The notes below the pieces were generated by a model. That model had not been told where the DNA came from, made no database searches, and saw nothing but the letters and a program-made list of their open reading frames with translations. Below, piece after piece: positions 1 through 5,528 of a DNA stretch of 5,603 nt (the first letter of the stretch is position 1; each line of letters begins with the position of its first letter). This DNA comes from Clostridiales bacterium UBA1779 (GTDB lineage Bacteria; Bacillota; Clostridia; Oscillospirales; CAG-272). The stretch lies in assembly GCA_002314565.1 (NCBI GenBank), contig DCGL01000154.1, positions 3,227 through 8,829 of the forward strand. Direction: 5' to 3'. The translations under genes were made by a program, and so were the position numbers.

Positions 1-58
1 GCTCCTTATTGTTTTTATGGTCGGACAGAAAGGAATCAAACAGCGGTCTCTTGGTCAT
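1..58 (-). CDS. Possible start of a further minus-strand gene, cut by the window edge
   Basis: An ATG at 58-56 opens a frame that stays open to the window edge and reads MTKRPLFDSFLSDHKNNKE (19 residues). It begins 19 nt after the dehydrogenase stop codon. The peptide looks codon-like and faintly resembles the extreme N-terminus of Orn/Lys/Arg-type decarboxylases, which often read 'PL..xL..' before an FHMPGHK motif; that family guess is weak because the diagnostic motif would lie outside the window. No convincing ribosome binding site precedes the ATG. A competing reading is that this stretch is non-coding and that the AAGGAG on the minus strand at 7-2 is the Shine-Dalgarno of a gene starting just past the edge. 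The two readings cannot be separated here. Confidence 0.33.
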   Translation of the reverse strand, partial: MTKRPLFDSFLSDHKNNKE

Positions 59-77
59 CGAAGCAAGCGTGGCAGCT

Positions 78-1019
78 TTATATTCCGATATCTTTGATAA
101 CCTTTTTGAGAGCCTCAGCAGAAATGTGAAGCTTTTTGTACTCCTCTTCGGTAAGAGGCACTTCAAGAAGCTGCTTTACGCCGCAATTCGAAATGACGTT
201 CTGGGTGCTGAGACAGACGTCGCTGATTCCGTATTCACCGTGAAGCATTGAGGATACTGGAAGAATCGTGTCAATACCGCGTGATATGGCTTTGACTATA
301 TGATTTGTGCTGAGCGAAATCGCATAATAGGTGGCTCCTTTGGCAGCGATAATCGTGCCGCCTGATGAGCGAACGTATTTTTCAATTTCTTCAGGAGAAT
401 AATCTCCTTCGAGAGCGATACCTTCCTTGCTGGTGAATTCCTGAAGGCTGACACCACCGACTGTGCAAAGAGACCAGGGAATGAAGGAAGTATCTCCGTG
501 CTCACCGAGAACGATGCCGTGAATGTTTCTCATACTTAAGTTGAAGGCCTGTGAAATTCTGGCGCGCAGACGTGCTGTGTCAAGCAGTGTTCCGGTTCCG
601 ATGACTCGGTTTGAAGGAAGTCCAGAATACTTGCAGAAGGCGTAGGTCAGAATGTCAACTGGGTTGGCGACGAGTATGTAAACGGCATTCGGTGCGACAC
701 TGACTATTTTCGGAATGATGGATTTGATAATTTCTGTGTTTACCTTGGCAAGGTCAAGTCTGGTCTGGCCGGGTTTTCTTGAAAGTCCGCAGGTGATTAT
801 TACAATATCCGAATCAGCGGCATCGGGATAATCTCCTGAGTTAATAATCAGAGGTGAAATAAATGCTGCCCCCTGTCTGATATCCATTGCTTCACCGAAA
901 GCACGCTGCTGGTCTATATCAATCAGTACGATTTCAGAAGCGGAACCGTCAACTGCCATCGTATAAGCGATTGAAGCTCCGACTTTACCTGCTCCGATTA
1001 TAGCTATTTTGTTACCCAT
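78..1019 (-). CDS. ldh: L-lactate/malate dehydrogenase family protein (NAD-dependent)
   Basis: This is a cytoplasmic 2-hydroxyacid dehydrogenase of the LDH/MDH superfamily, 313 aa, the usual family length. It interconverts a 2-oxoacid (pyruvate or oxaloacetate) and the L-hydroxyacid with NAD(H). The Rossmann motif GAGKVG is at residues 9-14, and Asp34 after the second beta strand indicates NAD rather than NADP. Catalytic residues are recognisable: Arg87 (LDH Arg109), Asn119 in VANP, Asp147/Arg150 in LDTAR (LDH Asp168/Arg171) and His174 in GEHGD (LDH His195). The residue matching LDH position 102 is Arg81 (SRKPGQ), the malate-type choice, while Thr230 (KGATYY) is LDH-like at position 246, so substrate specificity is uncertain. 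The start at 1019 is chosen because GAGG lies 7 nt upstream and the protein begins directly with the nucleotide-binding fold; a GTG at 1061 would add 14 unlikely residues and lies inside the promoter. It is monocistronic at its 5' side, with its own promoter. Confidence 0.95.
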   Translation of the reverse strand: MGNKIAIIGAGKVGASIAYTMAVDGSASEIVLIDIDQQRAFGEAMDIRQGAAFISPLIINSGDYPDAADSDIVIITCGLSRKPGQTRLDLAKVNTEIIKSIIPKIVSVAPNAVYILVANPVDILTYAFCKYSGLPSNRVIGTGTLLDTARLRARISQAFNLSMRNIHGIVLGEHGDTSFIPWSLCTVGGVSLQEFTSKEGIALEGDYSPEEIEKYVRSSGGTIIAAKGATYYAISLSTNHIVKAISRGIDTILPVSSMLHGEYGISDVCLSTQNVISNCGVKQLLEVPLTEEEYKKLHISAEALKKVIKDIGI

Positions 1020-1026
1020 TTTTATA

Positions 1027-1030
1027 CCTC
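1027..1030 (-). promoter_or_regulatory. Ribosome binding site of the dehydrogenase gene
   Basis: The minus strand reads GAGG followed by a 7-nt AT-rich spacer and ATG at 1019-1017. This decides the start at 1019 over the upstream in-frame GTG at 1061. Confidence 0.75.
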
Positions 1031-1045
1031 GGAATAAATAAATTT

Positions 1046-1063
1046 GTGTGGAGTATAGCACAT
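1046..1063 (-). promoter_or_regulatory. Candidate Rex (redox-sensing repressor) operator
   Basis: The sequence contains TGTG-N8-CACA (1047-1062), the inner core of the Rex operator consensus TTGTGAA-N4-TTCACAA. Nine of the 14 specified consensus positions match; the outermost bases and the positions just inside the core do not. Its centre coincides with the centre of the -10 hexamer, so a bound repressor would block polymerase directly. Rex controlling fermentative dehydrogenase genes such as ldh in response to NADH/NAD+ is established in Bacillota. The site's identity here is inference. Confidence 0.42.
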
Positions 1064-1080
1064 TTTTATTTTTCTGTCAA
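1052..1080 (-). promoter_or_regulatory. Sigma-A type promoter of the dehydrogenase gene
   Basis: On the minus strand a perfect -35 box TTGACA (1080-1075) is separated by exactly 17 nt from the -10 box TATACT (1057-1052), which is preceded by TGC, giving an extended -10. The expected transcription start is near 1045, leaving a short leader of about 25 nt before the ATG at 1019. The hairpin terminator of the upstream operon ends about 30 nt before the -35 box, so this promoter starts an independent unit. Confidence 0.88.
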
Positions 1081-1103
1081 CAGTTATTATACAAGGACAG
1101 AAA
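1071..1103. repeat. 8-bp inverted repeat overlapping the -35 box
   Basis: TTTCTGTC at 1071-1078 and its exact reverse complement GACAGAAA at 1096-1103 are separated by 17 nt. One arm covers four of the six bases of the -35 hexamer (1075-1078). Such spacing could suit a dimeric regulator contacting two half-sites, but the arms could also pair by chance in this AT-rich region. No known regulator motif is recognised. Confidence 0.4.
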
Positions 1104-1110
1104 CATATAT

Positions 1111-1140
1111 GAAAACGGGAGCGCTGCGGCTCCCGTTTTC
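1111..1140 (-). terminator. Hairpin terminator of the serS-to-HD gene string
   Basis: GAAAACGGGAGC (1111-1122) and GCTCCCGTTTTC (1129-1140) form a perfect 12-bp stem with a 6-nt loop. In the minus-strand transcript the stem begins within the HD gene's stop codon, and the second arm ends in GTTTTC followed by AT-rich sequence (ATATATGTTT). The U-run is therefore mostly inside the stem, paired to the A-run of the first arm, rather than a clean tail. On the plus strand no T-run follows, so it is read as terminating minus-strand transcription only. Confidence 0.8.
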
Positions 1141-2332
1141 AGCAAAAATATCCTTTGTATTCCACTTCGTACGTGTTGTCCGGGAACATCAGGTTAAACA
1201 GATCGATGAAGAAATCATCAGTCATTCCTGCTATGAAATCGCAGACTATGACGTCGGGATCCGTGTCACCGTAGGGAAGAGATCTGGGATATTTGATGGC
1301 GTTTATATAGTTTATGTGATTTGTAAAAATCGGGGACGATTTGTTGCCGTTCAGTATATCAGTCAAAAGTTTTTCGTACATCTGTTCCATCATGGGACGT
1401 ACGTTCTTTTCAAGATGAGCGGCGGCAGTGGCGGGACGGTAAATCTTCTCGTAATTTTCCTGTCTTGCCTTCATCATGGCATCAAAATGATCTTTATCCA
1501 TTTTGATATAAGGCTTGCCGTAGCTGTTCGTTATTATATTAACTTCGAGATTGTTTATAATTTCGGCATTTACGCGGCCGATATCGTTTTCGTCGTAAAC
1601 GCTGTCGGAAAGGAAACCGACTCGGTCAGCGTCCTGTCTGTCTTTTCCGAGATAGGCAATTATGTCTGCAAAACGGACGACACAGCCTTCGAGAGTTGAA
1701 GGCACCAGCTTTTCGATAGCGTTTTTATCTTTTTTGCAGTCTTCAATCAGAGTGTCAAAACGGTCAAAGCTGTCAAGGGATTTAGGATGATATTCGTCGC
1801 AGCTCAGGTCGCCGTTATGGCAGGCAATACCGATAAGCGTCTGAAGACAGATATTATACGGAAAGATTCTGTCAAGAACCTCGACCGACTGAATATTGTG
1901 TGAGAAATGTCTTCCGGTTCTGCCGTGATAAATTGCGTCAAGATATCTTTCTCCTGAATGAGCAAAGGGAGGATGACCCATATCGTGACCGAGGGAGATG
2001 GCTTCAATCAGATTGAGATTGAGATTGAGCGCCGCGCCTATCGTTCTTGCAATTCTGGAAACCAGAAGCACGTGAAGCAGACGGCGTGAGATATCGTCGT
2101 TTTTATATAGGGCAAAAACCTGGGTTTTATCGCTGTAGCGATTGAAATACGGGCAGTAAAGAATTTTATCGCAGTCCTGGACGAAGGGGGAACGAAGGTG
2201 AGTGCGTTTTGAAGATGAAAATCGTCTAATTGCGTTTTTTTCATCAAAAGCAACGCGGGCATAAGACCCATCGGCTTTTTCGGCCTCCATTCTCTCGGCA
2301 AGTTCCTGCGGAATTGTTTCATAATGCAGCAT
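1139..2332 (-). CDS. HD-domain phosphohydrolase, dGTPase-like
   Basis: A 397-aa cytoplasmic protein of the HD superfamily, closest in pattern to dGTP triphosphohydrolases (dGTP to deoxyguanosine plus triphosphate). The metal-binding set is intact: His87 (RRLLH), His116-Asp117 (LGHD) and Asp223 (RFADIIAYLGKD). The dGTPase-like stretch HPPFAHSGE follows (His120, His124), then FSHN (His145) and ACHNGD (His172). Upstream, KTQVF recalls the family's 'RRLxxKTQVF' segment, and the C-terminal VCDFIAGMTDDF matches the dGTPase end. It departs from classical Dgt in having HVLLV where HTLEV is usual, a feature I associate with a clostridial side clade. Substrate is therefore inferred and untested. I start at ATG 2332 because AAGGTGG precedes it by 5 nt; the GTG at 2341 (400 aa) would lie inside that site. 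It is last in the operon, 27 nt after the membrane protein gene, and its stop overlaps the terminator. Confidence 0.9.
   Translation of the reverse strand: MLHYETIPQELAERMEAEKADGSYARVAFDEKNAIRRFSSSKRTHLRSPFVQDCDKILYCPYFNRYSDKTQVFALYKNDDISRRLLHVLLVSRIARTIGAALNLNLNLIEAISLGHDMGHPPFAHSGERYLDAIYHGRTGRHFSHNIQSVEVLDRIFPYNICLQTLIGIACHNGDLSCDEYHPKSLDSFDRFDTLIEDCKKDKNAIEKLVPSTLEGCVVRFADIIAYLGKDRQDADRVGFLSDSVYDENDIGRVNAEIINNLEVNIITNSYGKPYIKMDKDHFDAMMKARQENYEKIYRPATAAAHLEKNVRPMMEQMYEKLLTDILNGNKSSPIFTNHINYINAIKYPRSLPYGDTDPDVIVCDFIAGMTDDFFIDLFNLMFPDNTYEVEYKGYFC
2011..2028. repeat. Three tandem GATTGA hexamers inside the HD gene
   Basis: GATTGA is repeated three times without interruption, encoding alternating Leu-Asn (LNLNLNL) just before the HD motif. 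Compared with the dGTPase pattern in this segment (A-L-x-L-N-x-x-L-x-E-A-I), the length is normal, so it is not an expansion, but it is a slippage-prone tract in which a whole-unit change would add or remove two residues without a frameshift. Confidence 0.6.
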
Positions 2333-2337
2333 AAAAT

Positions 2338-2344
2338 CCACCTT
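2338..2344 (-). promoter_or_regulatory. Ribosome binding site of the HD gene
   Basis: AAGGTGG on the minus strand lies 5 nt before ATG 2332-2330. The alternative GTG start (2341-2339) is embedded within this site and has no purine-rich sequence at a useful distance, which favours the ATG. Confidence 0.65.
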
Positions 2345-2359
2345 GAGTATGTGTATATG

Positions 2360-3379
2360 TCAGGAGTAAAATACTTCCTGTTCGTCTTCGACGTCAGCTT
2401 CGGTTTCGCCTTCCTCGTCAGTGCGTTCACCTTCGGGGGCGTATGCGGAGTCATGTCCGCGGCCGTACTGGTCAAATTGAGCGTATGAGCAGAGAAACGT
2501 TGCAACGGTCATTACGGTTATTGAGAGAGGCAAAGCCGAAAGCTTGCCTGCATGAACGGCAATGATTGCATAAACGCAGGGGATTGCAGAGAGAACTACG
2601 GGAATAAATCTTAATTTCTTTCTCATAATCACAATCAGAACCGTTGGAACGAGGATAAAAATCAGAAGAAACAAATATGATTTGAGTTCTTCCGGTTCAA
2701 GAGAAGAAAGAAAATAATTCTTAAGTGAAGATACTTTTACGTCATAAGCAATGCTGAGAGACAAATCTCTTGCTTCGTCCACTCCGGAATTTATCAGCTT
2801 TTCATATATGAGGCTTACGAAGGTTGTGTCAAATCTGATTTTATGCGATAAGCTGATTCCGCTTTCGGCGATTTTTTCGCCCATTTCTCTGACGCTGTCG
2901 TATTTAAGCAGAAACGTCAGAATGTAAGCCGTCAGTCCGAGAGAGCCGGCAGAGCACAGAACCGATGCGTTTGAAAGATGATGCTTATCTTCAAAACGGT
3001 CTCTGTATGCACAGTAAATCAGACAGCCGATGCAATGACACAGGGACAGTATTGTGACTACCATCGGGTGCTCTGACAGCTGTTTGTTGAAGAGCATATT
3101 GATAACGTAGGCAAAGACCGAAAGCGAAGTAAGAACGCTGATTTCCGGTCGTTTTCTGAAAATCATGCTGACAGCAGAAGACAGACAAAGCAGAATTGCA
3201 AGCCGCATATAGTCGCGGTTTGTCTGTGTATTGTCAAAAAACTGATACAGCTTCGAAATGCCTTTTTCAACTTTCTGAGTGTCCGGCTTGTACTTGACGT
3301 AGTTTGCGGCTAAGAAAATAATAATAAGTACTGCAAGAAGGATGGCCAGTCCGTCTGTTAATGCTTTGAATTTTTTCAA
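2360..3379 (-). CDS. Unrecognised multi-pass membrane protein with acidic C-terminal tail
   Basis: A 339-aa protein that I do not recognise. Hydrophobic segments suggest about eight transmembrane helices, near residues 8-28, 57-75, 79-97, 104-125, 137-157, 233-253, 256-276 and 280-300. A soluble stretch of roughly 75 residues (158-232) separates helices five and six. The last 30 residues (about 309-339) are strongly acidic, rich in Glu and Asp, and presumably extramembrane. There is no cleavable signal peptide signature; the first helix is followed by a Lys/Tyr-rich region and probably serves as an anchor. The start codon is TTG at 3379-3377, supported by GGAGG 6 nt upstream, immediately after the U32 stop. 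It sits between the U32 and HD genes with gaps of 12 and 27 nt, so it is very probably cotranscribed. The context does not give a function. Eight helices with no obvious transporter motif leaves transporter, sensor or cell-envelope roles all open. Confidence 0.85.
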   Translation of the reverse strand: MKKFKALTDGLAILLAVLIIIFLAANYVKYKPDTQKVEKGISKLYQFFDNTQTNRDYMRLAILLCLSSAVSMIFRKRPEISVLTSLSVFAYVINMLFNKQLSEHPMVVTILSLCHCIGCLIYCAYRDRFEDKHHLSNASVLCSAGSLGLTAYILTFLLKYDSVREMGEKIAESGISLSHKIRFDTTFVSLIYEKLINSGVDEARDLSLSIAYDVKVSSLKNYFLSSLEPEELKSYLFLLIFILVPTVLIVIMRKKLRFIPVVLSAIPCVYAIIAVHAGKLSALPLSITVMTVATFLCSYAQFDQYGRGHDSAYAPEGERTDEEGETEADVEDEQEVFYS

Positions 3380-3385
3380 TATTGA

Positions 3386-3390
3386 CCTCC
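3386..3390 (-). promoter_or_regulatory. Ribosome binding site fixing the TTG start of the membrane protein
   Basis: A perfect GGAGG on the minus strand with a 6-nt spacer to TTG 3379-3377. It starts 1 nt after the U32 stop codon. This is strong support for the non-ATG start. Confidence 0.85.
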
Positions 3391-3391
3391 G

Positions 3392-5185
3392 TTACTTGAC
3401 CTGAATCCGTCTCGTCTGACCGGTCAGGGGAAATTCGGATTTTGATGAAAATGCTTTAATCAGTTTGTCAACCTCGCGGGCGGTTTCGGTGGAAAAGATA
3501 TAATGCTGAGCTCGTATGCCGTATTCGCGAAGAATTTCGGGTTTGTCCGACATATAAACCGGTACGCAGTTGAAAATTTCAGAACGGTGCTTCCAGCATC
3601 TGAGAACAGGCAGCTTTTTGCCCATTCTGTCCGTGATGAATGCCTTGCCTGAATCACAGACCTTACAGCCTCCGCATTCCTGTCCGACGCATTTTTCAGT
3701 GACCATCAGCGGGATTCTGCCGTATATAAGGGCAGAACTGCGGCCCTGGATATCTCTGATTCTCGGAAGCGTTAGTTCGGGGGACAAAACACAGTCGTAA
3801 AAGCCGAGGTCCTCGTAATAACGCATCGTTTCACTGTTGGTGACGTTAAGTCTGAAATTTCCATGAGGAACAAGAGCGTTTTCCGTTGCAAAATGAAGAT
3901 GACCGACGTTTGAAATGAGCAGGTCTGTAAGCCCCTTCGCCTTTGCGTTTTTTATCATCAGCGAAATTTCGGCTTCTTCGCTGTCGTATATAACGGGGGG
4001 CAGCACGGCGGCACCGGTTGCGTTTCCGTCTTTGAGTGCTTTCTGGTATTTTTCAAGCGGAATGAAGCAGATATCAAAGAACTTTTTGGCTGATTCCGTT
4101 ATCTGCCAGGGGTCATAGAAAACAGCAGTGCGCAGATTTTCTCTCTTTTTCTGAGGTTTTAGGAGTACACAAGACGAAGTATCGCAGGTCGGATGGGGAA
4201 GAGGCGGAGCTATTTCTTCGGCAGAGCGCTTGTCTGCTACCTGCTTCCGCGCAGTCTTCTCGCTTCTTCTCTTATCGTCGTCGGTTCGGATACCGAGCAT
4301 TTTATGATCGATTCTTGAATTGAAATATGCGTTCGTAAAGCCCTGACGCGAGAAAATATCCGCAAGATACTGTTCTTCTTCAGGAGTGGCGGCGCGATTT
4401 TCGTCGAGAAGACGGCGCCATACGGAAGTGACGGCACCGACGTATTCGGCGGGTTTCATTCTTCCTTCTATTTTAAGTGAGCTTATATTCAGATTTATCA
4501 GTTCGGGAACGCAGCGGCAGAGAGACAGATCCTTTAGTGAGAGAGGATAAGCCTTTCCGGATGGAGTTCCGTATGGAAGCCGGCAGGGCTGGGCGCATTC
4601 TCCGCGGTTACCTGAGCGTCCGCCGACTATGGACGAAAACAGGCACTGTCCCGAATGGCAGACGCAGAGTGCCCCGTGAATGAATACTTCCGATTCAATT
4701 CCGGCAGTCTGTGTAAAGGTTCCTATATCTTGTTTGGACATTTCGCGGGCAAGAACGGCACGCGAAAATCCGCGGTCTGCAAGAATTTTTCCGGCAGCAG
4801 CAGAATGTACCGACATCTGTGTGCTTGCGTGAAGCGGAAGACCCGGGAATTCACGCAAAATGGCCGAGCAGAGCCCGGCATCTGCGACGATAAGAGCATC
4901 CACACCGCATTCGGCAGCTTTTTCAGCAGCAGACAGGCAGTCTCTCATCTCGCGGTCAAATATAAGTGTATTCAGAGTCAGATAAATTCGGACTCCTTTT
5001 TTGTGCGCCTCGGCCGTTACGTCAGACAGTTCTTCATATGAGAAGTTAGCGGCATTGGCGCGGGCGTTGAAGCCGCGTGCCCCGAGATAAACGGCGTCCG
5101 CTCCGCAGCGAAGTGCAGCTTCAAAAGCAGCAACTGATCCTGCGGGACAGAGTAGTTCCGGGAGCTTTATTTTATTTTCCGGCAT
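3392..5185 (-). CDS. U32-family protein, probable RNA hydroxylase, with second C-terminal half
   Basis: A 597-aa protein of the U32 'peptidase' family. Characterised members are RNA hydroxylation or ubiquinone-hydroxylation factors (RlhA on 23S rRNA, TrhP on tRNA wobble uridine, UbiU/UbiV) using an Fe-S cluster, and prephenate in the RNA enzymes, so proteolysis is unlikely. Residues 8-250 form the core barrel: LLCPAGS (11-17), GADAVYLG (28-35), the U32 signature at 166-184 (EVFIHGALC...GQC) and KIEGRMK (238-244). Cys174, Cys181, Cys197 and perhaps Cys201 or Cys223 are cluster-ligand candidates. A charged linker (about 300-350) joins a second half, 351-580, that echoes the barrel and has its own cysteine set (499, 504, 507, 510, also 530). 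I recall this layout as typical of Gram-positive members. ATG 5185 overlaps the RNHCP gene by 14 nt and has GGTGG 6 nt upstream. The RNA target is unknown; the serS neighbourhood favours tRNA or rRNA. Confidence 0.93.
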   Translation of the reverse strand: MPENKIKLPELLCPAGSVAAFEAALRCGADAVYLGARGFNARANAANFSYEELSDVTAEAHKKGVRIYLTLNTLIFDREMRDCLSAAEKAAECGVDALIVADAGLCSAILREFPGLPLHASTQMSVHSAAAGKILADRGFSRAVLAREMSKQDIGTFTQTAGIESEVFIHGALCVCHSGQCLFSSIVGGRSGNRGECAQPCRLPYGTPSGKAYPLSLKDLSLCRCVPELINLNISSLKIEGRMKPAEYVGAVTSVWRRLLDENRAATPEEEQYLADIFSRQGFTNAYFNSRIDHKMLGIRTDDDKRRSEKTARKQVADKRSAEEIAPPLPHPTCDTSSCVLLKPQKKRENLRTAVFYDPWQITESAKKFFDICFIPLEKYQKALKDGNATGAAVLPPVIYDSEEAEISLMIKNAKAKGLTDLLISNVGHLHFATENALVPHGNFRLNVTNSETMRYYEDLGFYDCVLSPELTLPRIRDIQGRSSALIYGRIPLMVTEKCVGQECGGCKVCDSGKAFITDRMGKKLPVLRCWKHRSEIFNCVPVYMSDKPEILREYGIRAQHYIFSTETAREVDKLIKAFSSKSEFPLTGQTRRIQVK

Positions 5186-5525
5186 AATTTGCCACCGTGA
5201 GTTTGATTATAAGATTGATATCGTCCGGCTGAACTTTTGCTTCATGAGCTGTACGGCAGCGTCTGATTGACCCGCACTTTACGCATCGATGAGTGATTAT
5301 ATATCCCTTTTTGGGGTCAGGTTCAGCAAAAACGGGTTCAAGCTCACCGCCGCATTCGCTTGCTCTGTCACCGGGATTGTTATCGAGATGCAAAGACCAG
5401 AGGCAGAACGGACAGTGATTCCTTGAAGAATAGCCGAGCGGCTTTACCTCGCGCCCGCAATGGGCGCAGGTAAAACCGCTGTCATTTTTGGAAAACAGTC
5501 TTGACTGACCGTTGTTATCTTCCAT
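5172..5525 (-). CDS. RNHCP-domain zinc-ribbon protein
   Basis: A 117-aa soluble protein carrying the namesake motif RNHCPFCLWSLH at residues 35-46. Paired cysteines are arranged as CAHC (20-23), CPFC (38-41), a single Cys58 in ECGGELEP and CVKC (81-84), with a further Cys90. This suggests one or two structural zinc sites. Length and motif order fit the whole RNHCP family, whose biochemical function is, to my knowledge, unassigned. The start ATG lies 3 nt after the serS stop with only a weak purine-rich stretch upstream, which suggests reinitiation by ribosomes finishing serS. The 3' end overlaps the U32 gene by 14 nt, so translation of the two is probably coupled. The placement hints at a role in RNA or translation, which is inference from context only. 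Confidence 0.92.
   Translation of the reverse strand: MEDNNGQSRLFSKNDSGFTCAHCGREVKPLGYSSRNHCPFCLWSLHLDNNPGDRASECGGELEPVFAEPDPKKGYIITHRCVKCGSIRRCRTAHEAKVQPDDINLIIKLTVANYAGK
5192..5196 (-). promoter_or_regulatory. Ribosome binding site of the U32 gene
   Basis: GGTGG on the minus strand, 6 nt before ATG 5185-5183, lies inside the last codons of the RNHCP gene. It is moderate in strength, consistent with translational coupling between the overlapping genes. Confidence 0.5.
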
Positions 5526-5528
5526 AAA

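Noticed and set aside
9..251. 80-codon plus-strand open frame near the left edge
   Set aside because: It is mostly antisense to the C-terminus of the dehydrogenase gene, with no ribosome binding site or family pattern.
1020..1061. Extended N-terminus of the dehydrogenase from GTG 1061
   Set aside because: It would start upstream of the expected transcription start, within the promoter spacer and -10 region, and adds residues before the nucleotide-binding fold. The ATG at 1019 has a good ribosome binding site.
1086..1091. A second perfect TATAAT on the minus strand upstream of the main promoter
   Set aside because: No acceptable -35 box at 16-18 nt (at best 3 of 6 matches) and no TG extension. 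It falls in an AT-rich stretch next to a much better promoter.
1046..1699. 217-codon plus-strand open frame
   Set aside because: It lies mostly antisense to the HD gene, starts within the dehydrogenase promoter, crosses the terminator and shows no recognisable family pattern. The minus-strand HD protein has intact catalytic motifs.
2011..2028. GATTGA tandem repeat as a phase-variation switch
   Set aside because: The unit is 6 nt, so slippage keeps the frame, and the encoded segment has normal family length. It is listed only as a repeat.
1139..2332. HD protein as a phage-defence dGTPase
   Set aside because: It sits in a housekeeping operon with serS and U32 genes; no defence partners, mobile element signs or toxin/antitoxin genes are nearby.
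2038..2505. 155-codon minus-strand open frame spanning the membrane protein/HD junction
   Set aside because: It is in another frame over two well-supported genes, with low-complexity, unpatterned translation; a shadow.
4655..5041. 128-codon plus-strand open frame
   Set aside because: It is antisense to the most conserved part of the U32 gene and has no family resemblance.
3392..5185. Secreted collagenase-type protease reading of the U32 protein
   Set aside because: No signal peptide or classical protease catalytic motif is seen; the conserved cysteines and KIEGRMK motif fit the hydroxylase-type U32 proteins.
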